A program made the position numbers and the translations under genes. 64,000 bases of DNA from Pseudomonas entomophila L48 (GTDB lineage: Bacteria; Pseudomonadota; Gammaproteobacteria; Pseudomonadales; Pseudomonadaceae): the NCBI RefSeq assembly GCF_000026105.1, contig NC_008027.1, forward strand, positions 2,990,501 through 3,054,500. Reading direction: 5' to 3'. The notes beneath the pieces are model-generated. The model made no database searches, was not told the origin of the DNA, and was given only the letters and a program-made list of their open reading frames with translations. Every line of letters begins with the position of its first letter. Within the stretch, counting starts at the first letter, position 1. Shown here piece by piece: positions 1 to 6,446 of the stretch.

Positions 1-37
1 TCACCCGCGCAGCGGGTGCCCTGCACCGTGTTGGATT

Positions 38-64
38 CATCGCGGCTGAAGCCGCTCCTACAGG
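38..64. repeat. REP element
   Basis: A REP copy with the stem GCGGCTGAAGCCGC followed by TCCTACAGG. It lies just downstream of the stop codon of the cytochrome/binding-protein fusion gene and may protect or terminate that operon's transcript. Confidence 0.85.
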
Positions 65-70
65 CCCCGT

Positions 71-1699
71 TCATGGCGCCTCCGGCACAGGACGATATGG
101 CGCAACCTCGGTGAAGCCGGGCCCCGGCAGGCTCACCTCGACCACATGGGCCCCGGCCATGCCCTGGCGTCGTCCCGGACCAAACCCCAGAGGTGGGGTG
201 AGGCCGGTGTCTACCGCGTGCAGTTGTTCCAGTGTTGCGATCAATTGCTCACGGCTGGCATCCCGCCCAATCGTTTTCAACGCCTCGGTCATCAGTTGCC
301 AGGCACACAGAGTGCCGATCTGCAAAGACGCCTGCCTGGCATCCAGCCCCTGACGTTGCCGAATACCCGCCAGCGTCGCTTGACCGGTGTCGGTCCAATC
401 ACCTGGAACGAACGGGTACGCAAGCAACAGGCGCTGCGACCACTGCGCCGAAAGCGTCGGCACAACGCTGGCTATCTGGCTGGAAGCGGCAAACAGGTAC
501 GGTGTTCGCCCCTGCGCCTGTAATGTCGCGGCCAGCTCGGCAAAGACAGGGGCAGGGCCGAGGAAAACAATGCCCTCGCCGCTCGGTGCCTGGCCGTTGA
601 ATACCTGCGCCTCAGGCAAGGCAAAACCCAGGCTGCGCAGGCGGATCAGCAACGCATTGGCAGCGGCCGCCTGGTCCTCACCGGCATAGACCACCTGCAA
701 GGCAGCGGCGGGCATGCCGAGCCCATCACGGGCATGCACCGCTAGGCTGAGCAACTGCTCGGGCAGCGAAGGCAGCGGGTCGAACACCTGCGCGCTACCG
801 CCGTCACGCGGCGTGCTGCCCACCAGGGGCACACCTTCCCGGGCCAGCGTGGCACTGTCGAGCTGCGCGGCCAGTGGTGCGATCAAGGCGAACACCTGCT
901 CCTGGCGCAACAACCTGTCCAGCGCCTGCCCGGTGCTGGCTGGATCGTATCCGGGGTCCAGCGCAACCAGCTGCAGGCGCCGCCCATGCACGCCGCCCTG
1001 CTGGTTGATCTGGGCGGCACCATCTTCCAACACCGCCCGCACCACCCGCCCGGCCTCAGCCAGAGGGCCGTTTTCCGGCAATAGCGTGCCCAAACGCAGG
1101 ACACCCTCCTCCACCCCTGGGTCGCGTTCCTCACCCAGGCGTTTAAGGTAGGCCGTAAGGTTGCGCTGATCGGCCAGGCTCAGGTCGAAGCGTGGCATGG
1201 CCGGGTCGAGGCGGTTGCCGGCGGGATCGATGCCACTGTGGATGACCCGTGCCAGGCTGGCCTCCGTGTAGGCCGGGTAGCGTCGGTTGTTGGTTTCACG
1301 CGCGCCGGGCCCAAGGGCCAGGTGCTGCCAGTCAAGGCTCGGCGGTCGCACCCCGCCCTCGCTGCGGCCACGCCCATCATTGCCATGGCAACTGGCGCAA
1401 GGCAGCACGCTGGCGGGCACTGTCATGTCGCTGGCGCCGACCCGGGCCAGCAATTGCGCGTCGCTGCTGGAGAGCCCTTCGCGATACAGACGTTTACCCG
1501 CTAGCTCTTGGGCCGTCAGGTCGAGAGCTTGAGCCGTGTTGCACAACATCAGACACAGGGCCATCCAGTAACAGCACAACGCCCTGATGCCTGCCAGCCC
1601 CCCTGTAGGAGCCGGCTTTGCCGGCGAATGGGCCAGTGCAGCCAATACAAGCCCCTTGCGCCCACAACCGGCGTGTCGCCCACTGCCCCTGCGGTTCAT
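71..1699 (-). CDS. Cytochrome c / type-1 periplasmic binding protein fusion
   Basis: Exported protein with an N-terminal class I cytochrome c domain (haem motif CASCH; likely axial Met in AMPRF) followed by a ~330-residue domain like the Leu/Ile/Val-type substrate-binding proteins of ABC transporters (starts near RLGTLLPENGPLAEAGR). It is the last gene of a four-gene operon with two SCO proteins and a beta-propeller protein, so a periplasmic electron-transfer or sensing role beside the multicopper oxidase is likely; the ligand is unknown. The start is uncertain. The ATG used here is 6 nt after the preceding stop codon, suggesting coupling, but a REP element (1602-1630) is then translated in frame before the hydrophobic signal segment ending near NTAQA. 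A GTG at 1708 and an ATG at 1564 are alternatives. The domain fusion itself is clear. Confidence 0.85.
   Translation of the reverse strand: MNRRGSGRHAGCGRKGLVLAALAHSPAKPAPTGGLAGIRALCCYWMALCLMLCNTAQALDLTAQELAGKRLYREGLSSSDAQLLARVGASDMTVPASVLPCASCHGNDGRGRSEGGVRPPSLDWQHLALGPGARETNNRRYPAYTEASLARVIHSGIDPAGNRLDPAMPRFDLSLADQRNLTAYLKRLGEERDPGVEEGVLRLGTLLPENGPLAEAGRVVRAVLEDGAAQINQQGGVHGRRLQLVALDPGYDPASTGQALDRLLRQEQVFALIAPLAAQLDSATLAREGVPLVGSTPRDGGSAQVFDPLPSLPEQLLSLAVHARDGLGMPAAALQVVYAGEDQAAAANALLIRLRSLGFALPEAQVFNGQAPSGEGIVFLGPAPVFAELAATLQAQGRTPYLFAASSQIASVVPTLSAQWSQRLLLAYPFVPGDWTDTGQATLAGIRQRQGLDARQASLQIGTLCAWQLMTEALKTIGRDASREQLIATLEQLHAVDTGLTPPLGFGPGRRQGMAGAHVVEVSLPGPGFTEVAPYRPVPEAP
1602..1630. repeat. 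REP element inside the N-terminal coding region
   Basis: A REP copy (CCTGTAGGAGCCGGC stem) lies between the likely coupled start codon of the cytochrome/binding-protein gene and its hydrophobic signal sequence. Read in frame it encodes SPAKPAPTG, the usual translation of this REP, so either the REP is translated or the true start lies downstream. Confidence 0.8.
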
Positions 1700-1704
1700 G
1701 ATAT

Positions 1705-2361
1705 TCACCGCCCTGCCAGGGGCTGCGCCAGCAACTGCATACGCTGGGCAATGGCCGCAGGCGGCGCGTCGGGGCGGATCTTGCTCCAGCGCTTGCCCGC
1801 CACATCCCCGGCGATCAGTTGCGTCGAGTGCTGCTCGGGGCTGGGCAGGAACTGCCCGAGGCGCCCCAGCACCAGGTCGACGCTGGCCTTGTCGCCAGTC
1901 AGGAACACCCAGTTGGGCCCATCCACCCCCTGCTTCACGGCAAAGGCCTTGAGCGCCTCGGGGGTGTCGTTGAGCGGGTCGCTGCTCACCGAGACGAAGG
2001 TCACCTGCGCCGCCAGTTCCGCGCCCATGGCCTCGCGCACCTCACGCAACTTGCGGGTGATCAGCGGGCAGGCATCGTTGCAGTGGGTGAACATCACATT
2101 GAGCATCACCACCTTGTCCTTGAGCACATCGCTGTAGAAGCGCAGCTCGCGGCCGTTCTGGTCCTTGAGCACGGTGTCGGTGAACCAGGTCTGCGCATCA
2201 CGCGTACCGCCACCGCTGGCCATAGCCTGGGGCGCAGGCTGCGGCGTCGGAGCATGGCCTTCGTGGGCATAGGCCACCGAGGCGAGGATCCACAAACAGG
2301 CCACCAGCACCACCCAGTCGAAGCTGCGCATGCCCGCAGGGCGTGGGCTCAGGCTGCTCAT
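1705..2361 (-). CDS. SCO1/SenC-family copper chaperone (second copy)
   Basis: 218-residue SCO-family thioredoxin-fold protein with an N-terminal membrane anchor (VVLVACLWILASVAYA) and a His-rich stretch after it. The copper/redox motif CNDAC and a downstream His (EQHSTQ) are present. SCO proteins deliver copper to, or reduce thiols of, copper oxidases in the periplasm. The gene overlaps the upstream SCO gene by 4 bp (ATGA) and its stop lies against the start of the cytochrome fusion, so the genes are translationally coupled. Having two SCO paralogues back to back in a locus with a giant multicopper oxidase supports a copper-loading role, which is inferred. Confidence 0.88.
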   Translation of the reverse strand: MSSLSPRPAGMRSFDWVVLVACLWILASVAYAHEGHAPTPQPAPQAMASGGGTRDAQTWFTDTVLKDQNGRELRFYSDVLKDKVVMLNVMFTHCNDACPLITRKLREVREAMGAELAAQVTFVSVSSDPLNDTPEALKAFAVKQGVDGPNWVFLTGDKASVDLVLGRLGQFLPSPEQHSTQLIAGDVAGKRWSKIRPDAPPAAIAQRMQLLAQPLAGR

Positions 2362-3011
2362 GGCTGCACCTCCTGGCCGGCGATGGCCGTGGTCTTGGCA
2401 TGGACCCGCCGTGCGCTGAGGCGGTTGAGCTCGGTGATCAGCACATTGGGGTCGGTAAAGCCGTAATAACGCGTCCAGTGCCCAGTGCGGCCATCACCCA
2501 CCAGGATCAGCGGTGGGTGCTCGCTGAGGTTGGCGCTGAAGCTGCCCAGGCCCTTGAGCGTCTCGCTGATCGCATAGGGCGAGCCGGTCAGCCAGCTCCA
2601 GCCCGGCCCGTGCTGGAAGGCCCGGGCATAGCTGGCCAGGCGCTTGGCGTCGTCGCGCTGCGGGTCGACGCTGATCGACACCAGGCGGATCTCCTCCCCG
2701 ACGCGCCCGCCCAACTGCTGCTGGACCTTGCCCATGATCGAGGAGACTACCGGGCACACCGTGGTGCAGCTGGTGTAGATGAAGCCCATCACCACCAGAC
2801 GGTCACCTACCAGGTCCTTCTCCAGGCGCACTGGCATGCCGTCCTGATCGAGCAGCGACACGTCGGCGAAGCGCACGCTGGCCTTCTCCTGATGGGCTGC
2901 CGGCGGTGGCGCGGGCGGCCCGCCATGATCGTGGCCGCCATGGGCCAGGGTCAGCTGGCTGGCCAGCAGCAGGCTCAGGGCAATCAGCTGGCGTGGAGAG
3001 TTGGTATTCAT
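2358..3011 (-). CDS. SCO1/SenC-family copper chaperone (first copy)
   Basis: 217-residue SCO-family protein. The signal peptide ends near LTLAHGG and is followed by a His/Pro-rich putative metal-binding stretch (GGHDHGG). The conserved CxxxC motif is CTTVC and the later conserved His is in SEHPPLILV. The start ATG overlaps the stop of the beta-propeller gene (ATGA), and the stop overlaps the next SCO gene in the same way. The likely job is periplasmic copper insertion into, or thiol redox control of, an oxidase; the MnxG-like protein nearby is the obvious client, by inference from position. Confidence 0.9.
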   Translation of the reverse strand: MNTNSPRQLIALSLLLASQLTLAHGGHDHGGPPAPPPAAHQEKASVRFADVSLLDQDGMPVRLEKDLVGDRLVVMGFIYTSCTTVCPVVSSIMGKVQQQLGGRVGEEIRLVSISVDPQRDDAKRLASYARAFQHGPGWSWLTGSPYAISETLKGLGSFSANLSEHPPLILVGDGRTGHWTRYYGFTDPNVLITELNRLSARRVHAKTTAIAGQEVQP

Positions 3012-4987
3012 CGCACACTCCTGGGTTCCCCTTGGGAAGCGGTAGGCGCCGCGGCGGCCGGTAGCACCCGCAGGCTGGTGTAGTTTTCTTCGGCGAACTT
3101 GCGCCCCAGGCTCGGCGACTGCACATGCAGGTACCAGGCGCCGGCCTCGGGCAGTGTCAGCGCGGCCTGGTACTCGCCCTCGCCCACTTCGTTGAGCGGC
3201 AGGTTGCGCGGCAGCGACGACGGCGCCAGGAAATAACGCAGGCTCAGGTCGCCCAGCCCCGTGCGCGGCTTGCCGTCCTCCCCCAGGATGCGCACCCGTG
3301 CCATGAACGGGCTGTGCTGCAGCAGCGGCCGATCGATACCGATGAACTCGGCGCGCGCTGCCTTGTGCCCGCTGGCCTGGGGCAGCGCCGCCACCACGGT
3401 GCTGAAGCAATGGATGATCTGCGGCTGGTTGAGCAGGAACGCCACGTCGAAGGTGCCAGCCGCCGGCAATCTCACCGTCGAGCCATACACCCCGGGCGCC
3501 ACCTCGCGCAGGCTGCGGTCGATGACGATCGCCGCGCGGGCCTGGTGGCCACGGTTGTTGTAGCCGGACATCGGCGCGTTCATGCCTTCGGCGTAGAAGT
3601 AGGTGGTGTTGTCCACCGGGTTGACCACGAACACCGCGTTGTCATCACGGGACACGCTCAGCCCCTGGGCCAGCGGCAGGTCGCCGGCCTGGCGCGGCGC
3701 AGCGGGGCCGGCCTCGAAGCCCTGGACGATCGGCGTGCGGCCCTGGCCGAGGCTGGCCAGGTTGATCATGCTCACCTTCGGCGACGCCAGGCCGCGCACA
3801 TAGGCGTAGGCCTTGGTGAAGGTCAGCTGGTACGGCTCGGCGGCCACGGGAATGCGGTGGATCAACTGGTCGGTACTGGCATCGATCACCAGCGCCTGGT
3901 TTTCCAGGGTGTTGAGCACCACGCCAAAGCGCCCGTCGCCGCTGAAGCGCATCGGCCCCAGGCCCTGCTCGGCCTTGACCGTGTGCCGCGGCTGATGGCT
4001 GCGGGCGTCGATCACCCGCACCGTGCCTTCCTGGCCATCGACCACGTACACCGCCTGGGACAGTGGCGAGTAGGTGACGGACAAGGGCTGCGGGCCAACC
4101 TCCAGGGTCTTGGCCAGACGCATCTCGGTGATATCGATCACGCTGAGGGTGCCGGCGTCGCGGTTGCTGACAAAGGCGTAGCGCGAGTCGGCGCTGAAGG
4201 CAATCTCGTGGTGCCCGGAGCCGGTGCTGAACGACTTCAGCGTGGTGCGGCTGGGCACGTCGATCACCGTCACCCCGCCTTTGGCCGGGTCGTCGCTGTT
4301 GTTGCCCACCCACAGCAGGCGCTGGTCGGGCTGCAGCGCCACCCGCAACGGCTGCGCGCCGGCTTCGAGGATGGCCACGCGGCGGAAGGTCTCGGTGTCG
4401 ATCAGCGCCACTTGGCCGCGCTCGGGCATCGACACGAACACTTGCTTGTCGTCGCCGGTGGCCACCCAGTCCATGGGCCGGCCCGGCAGGTCGATGCGCG
4501 CCAGGGTGCTGGTGACGCCGCCTACCGAGACGGTCGGGTCGATCACCGTGAGGCTGGCGTCCTTGTTCAGCACCAGCAGGAAGTAGCTGTTCAGGTCCAG
4601 CAATGGCCGGGCGCCGATGCTGCTTTTGAGGAACAGCGCCACCCGCGCCTTGCAGCTGCTGTCACGGTCGCCAGGTGGCGCCGACTGCGCCGGGTCCAGC
4701 CAGGCGCCGGGGGCCATGCCCGACAGGGGCTGGCCGCTGCTCTGGTCGCTGACCTTGAAGCGGATATTGGCGAAGTCGCCCTCGCGCAGTTCGCTGCCGG
4801 CCAGGGGGCTGGCCTCGAACTCCACGGTCACGCCGTCGCGGCTGAGGCGGTGCTCGGCCGAGGGGTCGGCGGTTTCCTGCAAGAGCTCGCGGGGGTCGCA
4901 CCAGAGTTTCTCGTAGGCCACGCCCAGGCCAAGCAGTGCTAAGCCGACCAGTAGCCCCAGGTAGGCGGGGCGCACCTTGCCGCTCAT
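3008..4987 (-). CDS. Membrane-anchored YVTN-type beta-propeller protein
   Basis: 659-residue protein with one N-terminal membrane segment (LGLLVGLALLGLGVAY) and a periplasmic body. The central part holds repeated blades of the YVTN/NHL kind (SADSRYAFVSNRDAGTLSVI; SPLSQAVYVVDGQEGTVRVI), and the C-terminal ~200 residues look like beta-sandwich domains. It is the first large gene of the accessory operon and overlaps the next gene by 4 bp. Such propellers often act as partner or redox scaffolds; no enzyme motif is visible. The start ATG has GAGGCG upstream and also overlaps the stop of a 24-codon leader ORF, so it is probably coupled to it. Confidence 0.85.
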   Translation of the reverse strand: MSGKVRPAYLGLLVGLALLGLGVAYEKLWCDPRELLQETADPSAEHRLSRDGVTVEFEASPLAGSELREGDFANIRFKVSDQSSGQPLSGMAPGAWLDPAQSAPPGDRDSSCKARVALFLKSSIGARPLLDLNSYFLLVLNKDASLTVIDPTVSVGGVTSTLARIDLPGRPMDWVATGDDKQVFVSMPERGQVALIDTETFRRVAILEAGAQPLRVALQPDQRLLWVGNNSDDPAKGGVTVIDVPSRTTLKSFSTGSGHHEIAFSADSRYAFVSNRDAGTLSVIDITEMRLAKTLEVGPQPLSVTYSPLSQAVYVVDGQEGTVRVIDARSHQPRHTVKAEQGLGPMRFSGDGRFGVVLNTLENQALVIDASTDQLIHRIPVAAEPYQLTFTKAYAYVRGLASPKVSMINLASLGQGRTPIVQGFEAGPAAPRQAGDLPLAQGLSVSRDDNAVFVVNPVDNTTYFYAEGMNAPMSGYNNRGHQARAAIVIDRSLREVAPGVYGSTVRLPAAGTFDVAFLLNQPQIIHCFSTVVAALPQASGHKAARAEFIGIDRPLLQHSPFMARVRILGEDGKPRTGLGDLSLRYFLAPSSLPRNLPLNEVGEGEYQAALTLPEAGAWYLHVQSPSLGRKFAEENYTSLRVLPAAAAPTASQGEPRSVR

Positions 4988-5058
4988 GTTGGCACGCCTC
5001 GGTGATGAGGGGTTGGATACGGCGCGCGCGGGGCGGCACCTTCGAGCGGGATGACCAT
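4984..5058 (-). CDS. Predicted 24-residue leader peptide
   Basis: A short ORF (begins MVIPLEGAAP, ends HHRGVPT) has a textbook ribosome-binding site (GGAGGTGCAGC before ATG). Its TGA overlaps the ATG of the beta-propeller gene. Its start lies 30 nt downstream of the transcription start predicted from the sigma-54 promoter, the same distance as seen for the multicopper oxidase gene. This points to a translated, coupled leader rather than chance. The sequence is Pro-rich with no membrane segment. Function unknown; conservation has not been tested. Confidence 0.5.
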   Translation of the reverse strand: MVIPLEGAAPRAPYPTPHHRGVPT

Positions 5059-5098
5059 GCTGCACCTCCATGGGGGCCTAGGGTTCTGTGGAGGGAGT

Positions 5099-5114
5099 AG
5101 CAAGCGTTGTGCCA
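5099..5114 (-). promoter_or_regulatory. Sigma-54 promoter of the SCO/cytochrome operon
   Basis: On the minus strand the sequence reads TGGCAC-AACGC-TTGCT, a perfect match to the sigma-54 -24/-12 consensus with correct spacing. The predicted transcription start is near 5088, 30 nt before the leader ORF. A 9-bp inverted repeat (CCACTGATT/AATCAGTGG, 5112-5120 and 5132-5140) overlaps its upstream edge. Confidence 0.8.
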
Positions 5115-5140
5115 CTGATTAAGTGCTTTTGAATCAGTGG
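5112..5140. promoter_or_regulatory. Inverted repeat overlapping the -24 element
   Basis: Perfect 9-bp arms CCACTGATT and AATCAGTGG are separated by 11 nt and overlap the first bases of the sigma-54 -24 box. This could be a repressor or bending-protein site. The mnxG-like promoter has a different inverted repeat in the same position. Confidence 0.45.
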
Positions 5141-5180
5141 GTTGGAGAATCAATGCGAGAAAGTTGGGGAGCAGCACCCA

Positions 5181-5192
5181 GGGGGATTCCCC
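5181..5192. promoter_or_regulatory. Candidate activator site for the SCO operon
   Basis: The palindrome GGGGATTCCCC (within GGGGGATTCCCC) lies ~70 bp upstream of the -24 box, the position expected for an NtrC-type enhancer site. The nine bases GGATTCCCC recur upstream of the multicopper oxidase sigma-54 promoter (12396-12413). By analogy with P. putida GB-1 the activator could be an MnxR-like regulator, which is not encoded in this window. Confidence 0.55.
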
Positions 5193-5212
5193 GAAGGCGG
5201 GGGTGGGCACTT

Positions 5213-5320
5213 GGGGCCGCTGCGCGGCCCATCGCGGGTAAACCCGCTCCTGCAGGGATTGCGGTCACTACAGATCCTGTAGGAGCGGGTTTACCCGCGA
5301 TGGGCTGCACAGCAGCCCCA
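5213..5320. repeat. Inverted pair of REP elements
   Basis: Two REP copies in opposite orientation (about 5213-5256 and 5276-5320) have ~44-bp arms with a few mismatches and could form one long hairpin. The pair sits between the end of the DUF3077-like gene and the activator site of the next operon, a position suited to terminating upstream transcription. Confidence 0.8.
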
Positions 5321-5324
5321 ATGC

Positions 5325-5588
5325 TCAATGCGCCATGCCCAGCTCGGCATCATCCATCAGCGCCTTGGCCAAGGCACTCAGGTAGTGGGCCGCCCAGACC
5401 ATGCGTTGATCGTTCTCCATGACCCCGACCAGGGTCAGGTGACGCACACAGTCCATCAGTTCGGAGGATTGTTCGCGGGCGTGCCGGCATGGAATGCCGG
5501 GCTCGATGCAGAACAGCGGTTGGGTGTTGTTTTCACCCTGGTAGAAGCGGGTCTGGCCGACGGTGGTGTTGGGGTCTTCCGGTGTCAT
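5325..5588 (-). CDS. DUF3077-like small protein
   Basis: 87-residue soluble protein resembling the Pseudomonas DUF3077 family (~80-90 residues), with the typical C-terminal pattern WAAHYLSALAKALMDDA. No signal peptide or membrane segment. The ribosome-binding site is AAGGAGAT before ATG. It follows a second small protein by 31 bp, suggesting co-transcription. Function is unknown; in pseudomonads such genes are often paired with another small DUF gene, as here. Assignment is from remembered family appearance only. Confidence 0.65.
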   Translation of the reverse strand: MTPEDPNTTVGQTRFYQGENNTQPLFCIEPGIPCRHAREQSSELMDCVRHLTLVGVMENDQRMVWAAHYLSALAKALMDDAELGMAH

Positions 5589-5619
5589 GGGGATCTCCTT
5601 GAAGTGGGTATTTCAACCA

Positions 5620-5838
5620 TCAGTGCAGGGTCGCCTGCACTTGGGCCAGTGCCGAATCCAGCAAGGCCTTCACCGTTTCCATCTCGTGCAAAGCAGCCAG
5701 CACGAGCATCGAGCCGGGTGATCTGGAAATGAGCGGGATGGATTGCTGGGCGACGGCCAGGGCGCAGCGGACGTGTTCGGAGGTCTGGACGAGGGTGTCT
5801 TCAAGGACGGTGGGGGGATCGGGGACTATCTTCAGCAT
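5620..5838 (-). CDS. Small Pseudomonas protein, DUF6124/DUF3077-type
   Basis: 72-residue protein starting MLKIVPDPP with a short helical body; it resembles the small Pseudomonas proteins grouped as DUF6124, with low certainty. The start at 5838 is preceded by GAGGAACTGAGA. These twelve bases have a perfect complementary copy 65 nt further upstream, so the ribosome-binding site can be locked in a hairpin. It is probably co-transcribed with the DUF3077-like gene. A longer reading from 5868 is possible but would place the ribosome-binding sequence inside the gene. Confidence 0.6.
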   Translation of the reverse strand: MLKIVPDPPTVLEDTLVQTSEHVRCALAVAQQSIPLISRSPGSMLVLAALHEMETVKALLDSALAQVQATLH

Positions 5839-5960
5839 TCTCAGTTCCTCAGTCGAGCGACCATCCACCTGCTGTCAGACAGGTGGGTGGCAGCTGTGCG
5901 TAGGTTGACAGACCGGAGGAACTGAGAAGACCGGCGCACGCGAACGTGCCCTACGCACAG
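5839..5960 (-). promoter_or_regulatory. Nested inverted repeats in the 5' leader of a small gene
   Basis: A perfect 12-nt inverted repeat (5839-5850 and 5916-5927) includes the ribosome-binding site of the 72-residue gene. Between its arms is a second stem (CCACCTG/CAGGTGG, 5865-5871 and 5880-5886). An 11-nt inverted repeat (5894-5904 and 5950-5960) crosses the long one. Alternative pairings are mutually exclusive, as in attenuators or RNA switches. No known riboswitch class is recognised. Confidence 0.55.
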
Positions 5961-6194
5961 CCACCATTGAGGGCAGACCGTACGCATACAGTTCATCGCG
6001 ACCTGTCAAAGTCGCGTCGCTGATTGCAGCGACCAGGCGAGACTAGAGGGCGAAAATGGCCACCGCAACGGAAAAACGGCGCGGGCATTATCTTTGGGAA
6101 AGGGACTACAAGAAAGCGGTTAAATCTGATGGATCGGGGCGGGAAGACCGCGCTGGGGCGGACAGGGGCTTGGCGTTCGCCTTGTTGCGCTCTT
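5961..6194. other. Gene-free spacer between mnxG and the small genes
   Basis: No credible ORF. It holds a tight hairpin, GTCGCTG-attg-CAGCGAC (6016-6033). The rest shows no recognised feature. The promoter of the two small genes probably lies here, but no clear -35/-10 pair stands out. Confidence 0.5.
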
Positions 6195-6371
6195 GAGATC
6201 GAGCGCCGCCCGCGCGGCGCATCGCGGATGAATCCGCTCCTACAGTCGGTTGCAACGTGCCCCTTGATGCAGGCAAGGCGGCCTCGGTGCTCTTTCAGGC
6301 ATAACTGGCCCGAAACAAACCTGTAGGAGCGGATTCATCCGCGATGCGCCGCGCGAGCGGCGCTCGATCTC
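6195..6371. repeat. Inverted pair of REP elements
   Basis: Two ~51-bp REP copies face each other (6195-6245 and 6321-6371), separated by ~75 bp of unique sequence. Both include the extended GAGATCGAGCGCCGC flank. They lie downstream of the multicopper oxidase gene. Confidence 0.85.
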
Positions 6372-6397
6372 ACAGGCGCTGCCTCTCTCTCGACTAA

Positions 6398-6439
6398 CAC
6401 CTGGTGGCCTCCCCCAACTCCGAGCCAGGCCACCAGGTG
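6398..6439 (-). terminator. Hairpin downstream of the multicopper oxidase gene
   Basis: Perfect 13-bp stem (CACCTGGTGGCCT pairs with AGGCCACCAGGTG) with a 16-nt loop, 8 bases after the mnxG-like stop codon. The T-run is poor (TTAGT), so it may be a weak terminator or a 3'-end-protecting structure. Confidence 0.6.
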
Positions 6440-6446
6440 CCTTCAT

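Noticed and set aside
5213..5320. REP pairs considered as a CRISPR-like array
   Set aside because: Copies are inverted, irregularly spaced and scattered over the window; no uniform spacers and no cas genes.
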